Assembly (NCBI GenBank): GCA_937902905.1
Contig: CALELW010000038.1
Location: 1-11,519 of the forward strand
Direction: 5' to 3'
Origin: an uncultured Clostridium sp.
GTDB lineage: Bacteria > Bacillota > Clostridia > Lachnospirales > Lachnospiraceae
DNA: 11,519 nucleotides
The first letter of the stretch is position 1; each line of letters opens with the position of its first letter. Positions 6,546 to 11,519 of the stretch are shown here, in pieces. Under the pieces are notes generated by a model. It saw nothing but the letters and a program-made list of their open reading frames with translations. It did not search any database and was not told the DNA's origin. A program made the position numbers and the translations under genes.

Positions 6546-6665
6546 CTTATGAGCCAAATCAAGCAAAAAACGTTGTTCTGTGCAAATTAAAAAGCCATTA
6601 AATGTGTTTTTGCACCTCTCCACCCCTTCCTACTTAATGCTGTCAAACGCCTTTTTTATATTCCA
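6546..6665. other. Non-coding spacer between the repeat field and the second palindrome
   Basis: I see no gene here. Short open frames on both strands lack ribosome binding sites, have no recognisable protein similarity, and run into the palindrome. The only structure is the second AATCAAGCAA copy (6557-6566) and GCAAATTAAAAA (6582-6593), which echoes ACAAATTAAAAA at 6410-6420. Confidence 0.5.
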
Positions 6666-6802
6666 GCAGTTTACCGGGAAGGATTGCAAAGAATGTGCTA
6701 GGTACACGCAGGTATCTGATATGCGAATTTTGCATATCGATACCTCTGCGAGTACCTTAAGCGGGAGCGGCACATGAGTAGCAATCCTTCCCGGTAAATT
6801 GC
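6666..6802. repeat. ~137-bp near-perfect palindrome upstream of the sugar transferase
   Basis: The outer arms GCAGTTTACCGGGAAGGATTGC (in two pieces, 6666-6687) and the 6781-6802 stretch are inverted copies with a single mismatch. Inside them ATGTGC (6693-6698) pairs with GCACAT (6770-6775), AGGTAC-ACGCAG (6700-6711) with CTGCG-AGTACCT (6746-6757), and GTATC-TGATATGC (6712-6724) with GCATATCGATAC (6732-6743), around a 7-nt loop (6725-6731). The right arm has ~12 extra bases (6758-6769). No U-tract follows on either strand. It resembles a miniature inverted-repeat element or a very long structured leader, but it lies just upstream of the predicted promoter. No target duplication is evident. Confidence 0.8.
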
Positions 6803-6830
6803 GAAAATAAAAAAGCCGCTGACATTTTTC

Positions 6831-6859
6831 TTGTGAAAAAGGCAAAAATGAGATATACT
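6831..6859 (+). promoter_or_regulatory. Sigma-A-like promoter for the sugar phosphotransferase
   Basis: TTGTGA (6831-6836), 17 bp, TATACT (6854-6859): four of six and five of six consensus bases with ideal spacing. RNA would start near 6866, ~45 nt before the TTG start codon and after the large palindrome, so the palindrome would not be in this transcript. Confidence 0.5.
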
Positions 6860-6910
6860 ATTTATACTTATGGACATACTAAACTATAAAATAGAAAGGA
6901 CTGGATTGGT

Positions 6911-8338
6911 TTGATTAAGGGAAATCAAAAGCTCCTAAATCTTTTTCGTATATTAATAGATACGGCAATTATTGTATTTTCGTTTATCCGCGCATACTAC
7001 CTGCGCTTTAGCAACGATAGTATTTTAATCCAGTGGAAATGGATTGAGGAACCGGTTGGTATTTACGGCTCGTTAAAGGATTACATGCAGATTTTGATCA
7101 TGCTGATTCCTTGTTACCTCGTTTCCTATTACTTTTTCCACTTGTACGACCCGAAGCGTACCAAGAGCAGAAAATCAGAAATTTTTAACATTTTAAAATC
7201 CAATGTTGTAGGAATTCTCTACTGCGTTGCCTTTCTGTTTTTTATTCGCAACGGTACTTACGCCCGTTTGTTTATTATTATTTTTGTTACGCTGAATTTT
7301 ATACTGGAAGTTTTATTCCGTTTTTGCACCACAACGCTTCTTCGCAAGATTCGCAAAAAAGGAATGAATCACAAACATATTTTATTAATCGGTTACAGCC
7401 GTGCCGCAGAAGGTTACATCGACAGACTATTGGCACATCCGGAATGGGGCATTTCCATCCATGGTATTTTGGACAACCATAAGCCGCTTGGCTATTCTTA
7501 CCGCGACATTCATGTCATTGGGCGAGTGGACGAGTTAGAAAAAATGCTGTCTGAAAATGATTACGATGAAACAGCAATTACGCTTAGCATCGACCACTAC
7601 GACAGTCTGGAGGGGATTGTTGCCGTAACGGAAAAATCCGGCGTTCACACAAAATTTATTCCGGATTACAACAATATTATTCCGACTCGTCCGTATACCG
7701 AAGATTTGGATGGACTGCCGGTCATCCACGTAAGAAACATTCCGCTTTCAAACTCGTTTAACCGTTTTTGCAAGCGTGCAATTGATATTGTAGGTGCGCT
7801 GCTTTTAATTATTCTGTTTTCCATTCCGATGGCAGTGGTTGCAGCAATTATTAAAATCACATCACCGGGACCACTCATTTTCAAGCAGGAGCGTGTCGGT
7901 CTTCACAACAAGCCATTTAAAATGTTTAAGTTCCGCTCGATGGAAGTGCAGGACGCCTCAAAAGAAAAACAGGCATGGACCGTGCAGAATGACCCCCGCG
8001 TAACGCCAATCGGCAAATTCATCCGAAAAACCAGTTTGGATGAATTACCACAGTTTTTCAATGTGTTAAAAGGCGATATGAGCCTTGTCGGACCAAGACC
8101 GGAGCGTCCATTCTTTGTTGAGAAATTTAAGGAAGAAATTCCTCGTTACATGATTAAACATCAGGTTCGTCCGGGCATCACCGGCTGGGCACAGGTAAAC
8201 GGCTACCGCGGTGATACATCCATCCGCATGCGAATCGACTGCGATTTGTATTATATTGAAAACTGGACGTTAGGACTGGATATTAAAATTTTATTCCTGA
8301 CAATTTTCAAAGGTTTCGTAAATAAAAATGCATACTAA
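6911..8338 (+). CDS. Polyprenyl-phosphate sugar phosphotransferase (exopolysaccharide priming enzyme)
   Basis: A 475-aa integral membrane enzyme of the WbaP/undecaprenyl-phosphate glucose-1-phosphate transferase type. It would transfer a sugar-1-phosphate from a nucleotide sugar to undecaprenyl phosphate and so start exopolysaccharide, capsule or glycan repeat-unit synthesis. There are about four hydrophobic spans in residues 10-145, a CoA-binding-like Rossmann domain (~154-270, HILLIGYSRAAEG), a fifth hydrophobic segment (~289-317, KRAIDIVGALLLI), then the catalytic bacterial sugar transferase domain. The latter shows SPGPLIFKQERVG, FKFRSM, the SLDELPQ Asp377-Glu378 pair, SLVGPRPE and RPGITGWAQVNGYRG. 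The start is TTG, with AAAGGA ten bases upstream; the N-terminus MIKGNQKLLN matches the family. No glycosyltransferase, flippase or polymerase gene is adjacent, so the final polymer and sugar are unknown. Confidence 0.9.
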   Translation: MIKGNQKLLNLFRILIDTAIIVFSFIRAYYLRFSNDSILIQWKWIEEPVGIYGSLKDYMQILIMLIPCYLVSYYFFHLYDPKRTKSRKSEIFNILKSNVVGILYCVAFLFFIRNGTYARLFIIIFVTLNFILEVLFRFCTTTLLRKIRKKGMNHKHILLIGYSRAAEGYIDRLLAHPEWGISIHGILDNHKPLGYSYRDIHVIGRVDELEKMLSENDYDETAITLSIDHYDSLEGIVAVTEKSGVHTKFIPDYNNIIPTRPYTEDLDGLPVIHVRNIPLSNSFNRFCKRAIDIVGALLLIILFSIPMAVVAAIIKITSPGPLIFKQERVGLHNKPFKMFKFRSMEVQDASKEKQAWTVQNDPRVTPIGKFIRKTSLDELPQFFNVLKGDMSLVGPRPERPFFVEKFKEEIPRYMIKHQVRPGITGWAQVNGYRGDTSIRMRIDCDLYYIENWTLGLDIKILFLTIFKGFVNKNAY

Positions 8339-8344
8339 AATTAT

Positions 8345-8379
8345 GGCGGACTCCAAAGAATATGGAATCCGCCGTTTTT
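8345..8379. terminator. Shared terminator between convergent genes
   Basis: An 11-bp stem with one mismatch, GGCGGACTCCA (8345-8355) with TGGAATCCGCC (8363-8373), is followed by GTTTTTATT in the plus direction, 6 nt after the sugar transferase stop. The plus U-tract overlaps the stop codon of the convergent helicase (8378-8380). In the minus direction the tail is ATAATTTT, weaker but usable. Confidence 0.85.
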
Positions 8380-10774
8380 ATTCCTGCCAAAACTCTGCGA
8401 GCAGTTCTTTCATTTTTTCACAATTTACAACATCAAACGGATACCATTCCCTCGGGAACAAGTCCTGATACTGCTTTTGCATAAACCGCTCATCCAAAAG
8501 AATAATTGCCCCTTTGTCGTTTATTGTACGAATCACGCGTCCACCCGCCTGAAACACTTTATTCACCGCCGGATACAAATAGGCATACGAAAATCCATCC
8601 CCTTTTTTCTCCTCGTAATAATCCTTGAATAATTCTCTTTCATGGCAGACCATCGGAATCCCGGTTCCTACTACGACCGCGCCAATCAGACATTCTTCTT
8701 TCAAATCAATTCCTTCACTGAAAATGCCTCCCATAACGCAGCATCCAATCACGCTTTTGTCTGTTTCTTCAGAAAATGCCTCTAAAAACTCTTCTCTCTC
8801 CCGCTCACGCATTTCGGGCATCTGTACAAGAATCCTCTGATTTTCTCTATTAGGAATCCTTGTTACAATTTCATCCATAAAACGGTACGACGGGAAAAAG
8901 AGCAAATAATTTCCTTCCTTTGCCGAGACAAAACTATCGATATACGCCGCAATCTTTTCGTATTCCGCCGCCCCGCGCCTTGTATATTTTGTCGTCACAT
9001 CGCGGGCAATCATCACTTTTCTCTGTTCCGGCAAAAATACGGATTTTGCATAAACCGCGGCATCTTCTTTCTCCCCGCCAAGCTGTTCTTTATAATACCG
9101 GATTGGCAAAAGAGTCGCCGAGAAAAAGATGGTGCTCTGCACCCGTTCCATCACTTCTTTCAGGCAGCCGGACGGATCCATGCACTGGATTTTAATGCGA
9201 AACTTCCGCTCCTCGTCATAATCCAGATAAATCCGGTCACTCTCATCAAATTTTTCAAGCACCGCAAGAAACCGGCGGACATCAAAATAAAGCGATAAAA
9301 TCGTGTCACGCTCTGGCAGTACCGGATATTCTTTTGCCACCAATTCATAATCTCCTGCCACACGAAGAAGGGCAAACTCAAGCGTTCCCGCATCCGAAAT
9401 TACTTCAAATTCATCACACTCTTTTTTCCACGCAAGCAGCACGCGGTTCGCCGCCTCCAGCGATTTTTCAAATTTCCGCAGTATATAATGTACTTCCGGA
9501 CGTTTTTCGTGCCGTTCCATCGCCTTCACAATCTTCTTTACAGCAAGAAAATCTTCCTTCACAAGTCTCGCACTGTACATTTCCCTGCCGCGCTCCACAA
9601 GATTGTGTGCCTCATCCACCAAAAGCACCATATTTCCTTTTTTCTCAGTCGAAAAAAATCTCCGCAGATACACATTCGGGTCAAATACATAGTTGTAATC
9701 ACAAATCACGGCATCTGCAAAAAGAGCGGCATCCAACGCCATTTCAAACGGACAAACCTGATGTTTTTCGGCATATTTCTCAATCATATCCCGGCTCATT
9801 TTGTGCTCATGAATTAACATGTCGTAAACCGCTTCATTCACTCGGTTATAATGCCCTTTCGCACGCTCACACTCACCCGGATTGCAGGAAACCGTGTCCA
9901 TTACACACATTTTTTCCTTTGCCGTAATCGTAAGTGTTTTGAAAAGCAGTTTTTGTTTTCCAAGCAGTTCAAAACAATCTTCCGCCACCGTTCTTGTTAT
10001 CGTTTTTGCCGTCAGATAAAAAATCCGGTCGCAGACTTCCTCTCCCATTGCCTTTACCGCCGGAAATACTGTGCTAATCGTTTTCCCCACCCCTGTCGGT
10101 GCCTCAATAAACAGCCGCTTTCCTTTTTCCACCGTATGATAGACCATCGCCGCCAGTTCTTTCTGTCCCGGACGATAGGAAAACGGAAAGGCAAGTTCTG
10201 CAATCGATGCATTTCTCTGCTTTTTCCAGTCATACTGATAAACGGCCCATTTCTCATATTCATCCATCAAATTCCGAAACCACTGCACAATCTCAATTCG
10301 TGAAAAAGTCTCCCGAAACCGCACCACCTGCTCGGTCTCCAGATGACAATAGGTAAGCTGCACTCCAATTTCATCTAGATTTTCATTTTCCGCCACGATA
10401 TAGGCGTAGCACATTGCCTGTGCCTGATGGATAAACAACGGCTTTTCCAAATCCTGCACCGGCAGATACACACCCTTAATCTCATCAATCACCGTCAAAT
10501 CACCATCGGTAAAAATGCCGTCCGCACGCCCTTCAATTTTCAACGAAAAATCTTCTTCATATTCGGCACTCTTAAATTTTTGTATCGTAAATAAAGGAAC
10601 CTCGGATTCATACCCAACGCCCATACTTTTTTGTATTCTTCTGTGAATACGGCTGCCAAGCTGCATTGCGTCTACATTTCTCACGCCCGTGCCGCCGCTT
10701 ACAATATCTCCTTCGCGGAATACAAATTCCACTAAGTTTCTTACGGATATTTTAATTGTTTTTTCTTTACTCAT
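8378..10774 (-). CDS. RecB-like nuclease fused to XPD/DinG-type Fe-S DNA helicase
   Basis: A 798-aa two-part DNA repair-type enzyme. Residues ~8-190 show a PD-(D/E)XK nuclease pattern: His44, EGRADG with Asp85, VIDEIKG with Glu98 and Lys100, then HQAQAMCYAY (116-125). Residues ~195-798 are a superfamily 2 helicase: APTGVGKT Walker A (225-232), four cysteines for a 4Fe-4S cluster (290, 297, 302, 341), VDEAH (386-390), FFSAT (550-554), GIFSEGIDL (683-691) and QAGGRVIRT (742-750). XPD/DinG proteins unwind DNA 5'-to-3'; well-known Firmicute DinG carries a DnaQ-type exonuclease instead of this nuclease. I start it at the ATG at 10774 because family members begin just before the SVRNLVEF motif. A GTG at 10801 would add nine residues inside the promoter. 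Neither has a Shine-Dalgarno. It is divergent from the DUF1292 gene. Confidence 0.88.
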   Translation of the reverse strand: MSKEKTIKISVRNLVEFVFREGDIVSGGTGVRNVDAMQLGSRIHRRIQKSMGVGYESEVPLFTIQKFKSAEYEEDFSLKIEGRADGIFTDGDLTVIDEIKGVYLPVQDLEKPLFIHQAQAMCYAYIVAENENLDEIGVQLTYCHLETEQVVRFRETFSRIEIVQWFRNLMDEYEKWAVYQYDWKKQRNASIAELAFPFSYRPGQKELAAMVYHTVEKGKRLFIEAPTGVGKTISTVFPAVKAMGEEVCDRIFYLTAKTITRTVAEDCFELLGKQKLLFKTLTITAKEKMCVMDTVSCNPGECERAKGHYNRVNEAVYDMLIHEHKMSRDMIEKYAEKHQVCPFEMALDAALFADAVICDYNYVFDPNVYLRRFFSTEKKGNMVLLVDEAHNLVERGREMYSARLVKEDFLAVKKIVKAMERHEKRPEVHYILRKFEKSLEAANRVLLAWKKECDEFEVISDAGTLEFALLRVAGDYELVAKEYPVLPERDTILSLYFDVRRFLAVLEKFDESDRIYLDYDEERKFRIKIQCMDPSGCLKEVMERVQSTIFFSATLLPIRYYKEQLGGEKEDAAVYAKSVFLPEQRKVMIARDVTTKYTRRGAAEYEKIAAYIDSFVSAKEGNYLLFFPSYRFMDEIVTRIPNRENQRILVQMPEMREREREEFLEAFSEETDKSVIGCCVMGGIFSEGIDLKEECLIGAVVVGTGIPMVCHERELFKDYYEEKKGDGFSYAYLYPAVNKVFQAGGRVIRTINDKGAIILLDERFMQKQYQDLFPREWYPFDVVNCEKMKELLAEFWQE

Positions 10775-10780
10775 ACTTAT

Positions 10781-10809
10781 AGTATAAAACGAGGCCGGCA
10801 CGGACGCAA
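10781..10809 (-). promoter_or_regulatory. Promoter very close to the helicase start codon
   Basis: Minus strand TTGCGT (10809-10804), 17 bp, TATACT (10786-10781). Only six bases separate the -10 from the ATG (10774-10772). RNA would begin at or within a base or two of the start codon. The -10 is good, the -35 weak (three of six). Confidence 0.5.
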
Positions 10810-10841
10810 GGGGCTAAAATACAATGTTAGCGCCAGAACAG

Positions 10842-10870
10842 TTGCATTTCCACTTAAAACATGATACAGT
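10842..10870 (+). promoter_or_regulatory. Extended -10 promoter for the DUF1292 gene
   Basis: TTGCAT (10842-10847), 17 bp, TACAGT (10865-10870), with a TG one base upstream of the -10 (10862-10863), as in extended -10 promoters. RNA would start near 10877, ~30 nt before the ATG, leaving room for GGAGG at 10898-10902. Confidence 0.5.
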
Positions 10871-10907
10871 TTAAGAAATAAATTAGAAATCTGAATTGGA
10901 GGAAATT

Positions 10908-11285
10908 ATGGCAGATATTAATTATGAAGAATTAGAAGATTTGACACTTACCATGGAAGATGAGGACGGCACAACGACAGAGTGTGAACTTCAGTTTGTG
11001 TTTGAATATGATGGACAGGATTATGGTGCTTTCTGTGAAGCGGAAAATGAAACCGGTGAATTTTATTTCTTTTCCATTGATGGAGAGACCAATAAAAAAG
11101 GGAAAACCGAATTGGAAATTGCCCCGGTCGAAGACGATGCCCTGCTAGAACAGCTTGTCGATGTTTTGCAGCAGATTATTGATTCTGAAATGTCGGATAT
11201 CGATGTCGAAGATGAGGATGATGCAGAAGATGATGAAGACGACAGCGTGTGGGATGAGTTTATTAACAAAAAATTAGAGGACTAA
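10908..11285 (+). CDS. Small acidic DUF1292-family protein
   Basis: A 125-aa cytosolic protein. Residues ~9-80 fit the DUF1292 pattern: LTLTMEDEDGTTTECELQF, a tyrosine-glycine stretch DYGAFCEAE, EFYFFSIDGE, then ELEIAPVEDDALLEQLVDVLQQII. The last ~30 residues are an Asp/Glu-rich tail. No catalytic motif, signal or membrane span is visible, and the family has no established function. The ATG at 10908 has GGAGG five bases upstream. An in-frame TTG at 10896 would add four residues but lies within the Shine-Dalgarno itself. It is a single-gene unit, with its own promoter and a strong terminator, divergent from the helicase by 133 bp. Confidence 0.85.
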   Translation: MADINYEELEDLTLTMEDEDGTTTECELQFVFEYDGQDYGAFCEAENETGEFYFFSIDGETNKKGKTELEIAPVEDDALLEQLVDVLQQIIDSEMSDIDVEDEDDAEDDEDDSVWDEFINKKLED

Positions 11286-11352
11286 AAAAAGTCCCTTTGT
11301 GCAGAGACGGGATATCGCTTCGCGATATAGTCTCTCACAAAGGGGCTTTTTT
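11285..11352. terminator. Large compound terminator after the DUF1292 gene
   Basis: The outer stem is GTCCCTTTGTG (11291-11301) with CACAAAGGGGC (11336-11346), flanked by A6 (11285-11290) and T6 (11347-11352). Inside are AGAGAC (11303-11308) with GTCTCT (11330-11335) and ATATCGC/GCGATAT (11312-11328) with a 3-nt loop. The A and T runs make it functional in both directions. It begins at the stop codon. Confidence 0.9.
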
Positions 11353-11360
11353 ATTTGTGT

Positions 11361-11402
11361 ACACTTTTCATTGATTAAAATAAAGGGAAGATGGAAAAGT
11401 GT
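11361..11402. repeat. Short inverted repeat past the terminator
   Basis: ACACTTTTC (11361-11369) is exactly inverted as GAAAAGTGT (11394-11402), 24 bp apart. There is no U-tract. It may be an operator or chance; nothing else is recognisable in 11403-11447. Confidence 0.4.
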
Positions 11403-11447
11403 TTGTCATGCATCAAGACTTAGATATAAAATTGAATTTTGAATTAT

Positions 11448-11462
11448 GAGGCTGTAACAAAT
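11448..11462. mobile_element. Possible insertion-sequence end at the window edge
   Basis: GAGGCTGTAACAAAT resembles the GAGGCTGTCGCAAA-type terminal repeats of some transposons (IS1182-like). The partner repeat and any transposase would lie beyond the window, so this is only a hint. A short minus-strand frame (11406-11519) runs off the edge but matches nothing I know. Confidence 0.2.
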
Positions 11463-11519
11463 GTTTATTGCCAAGTTCTTTGGATTCCAGTAATTCTGTA
11501 GAAAAAATTTGTGGCTCGT

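Noticed and set aside
6666..6802. Second palindrome as an intrinsic terminator for htrA-side or upstream transcripts
   Set aside because: Neither side has a U-tract; flanks are AAAATAAAAAAG and, on the other strand, TGGAATATAAAAAAGG.
6580..6845. Short open frames on both strands over the second palindrome
   Set aside because: Their sequence is dictated by the inverted repeat; no RBS, no family resemblance, and they overlap each other.
9334..9927. Long plus-strand open frame opposite the helicase
   Set aside because: It is antisense to a conserved gene with clear motifs, has no RBS, and its predicted protein is an His/Pro/Ser-rich mix typical of a shadow frame.
11406..11519. Partial minus-strand open frame running off the right edge
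   Set aside because: Only ~37 codons, no recognisable motif, and it crosses the possible IS end; too little to call a gene.

Overview
The window looks like chromosomal DNA of a low-to-moderate-GC Firmicute, most likely a Lachnospiraceae-type clostridium. The basis is the gene families (CspA-like S8 protease, clostridial ClpX variant with C4 zinc finger, DUF1292 protein, PD-(D/E)XK-XPD helicase), the strong AGGAGG-type ribosome binding sites, and the sigma-A-like promoters. Species cannot be fixed from the sequence alone.

Left part (1-6197, minus strand): the 5' half of a tRNA gene sits at the left edge behind a perfect TTGACA-17-TATAAT promoter. Upstream of it run four co-directional genes, in transcription order htrA-like membrane serine protease, clpX-like unfoldase, CspA-like subtilase, hisC. 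They are tightly spaced, but small regulatory sites punctuate them. A promoter overlaps the htrA stop and is followed by a hairpin ahead of clpX. A terminator-like hairpin follows clpX, and its 3' arm is the Shine-Dalgarno sequence of the protease gene. A promoter overlaps the protease stop and drives hisC. Three of the four genes are protein-quality-control or proteolysis genes; hisC (histidine biosynthesis) is probably a separate transcription unit.

Middle (6160-6910): about 750 bp without a convincing gene. It is full of symmetric sequence: a ~130-bp imperfect palindrome abutting the htrA promoter, a small hairpin, five alternating copies of a TGCAAC motif, and a second ~137-bp near-perfect palindrome upstream of the next gene. 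Neither palindrome has a U-tract, so they are not simple terminators.

Right part: a plus-strand polyprenyl-phosphate sugar phosphotransferase (priming enzyme for exopolysaccharide or glycan synthesis, TTG start) converges on a minus-strand 798-aa fusion of a RecB-like nuclease with an XPD/DinG Fe-S helicase. The two share a terminator. The helicase has no Shine-Dalgarno and its promoter lies so close that its mRNA may be leaderless. Divergent from it is a small acidic DUF1292 protein ending in a large compound terminator. The last ~165 bp hold only short repeats and a possible insertion-sequence end at the window edge.

No complete mobile element, CRISPR array or obvious defence operon is present. 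The most unusual features are the terminator/RBS overlap between clpX and the protease, the divergent ClpX lacking an RKH motif, and the palindrome-rich intergenic region.
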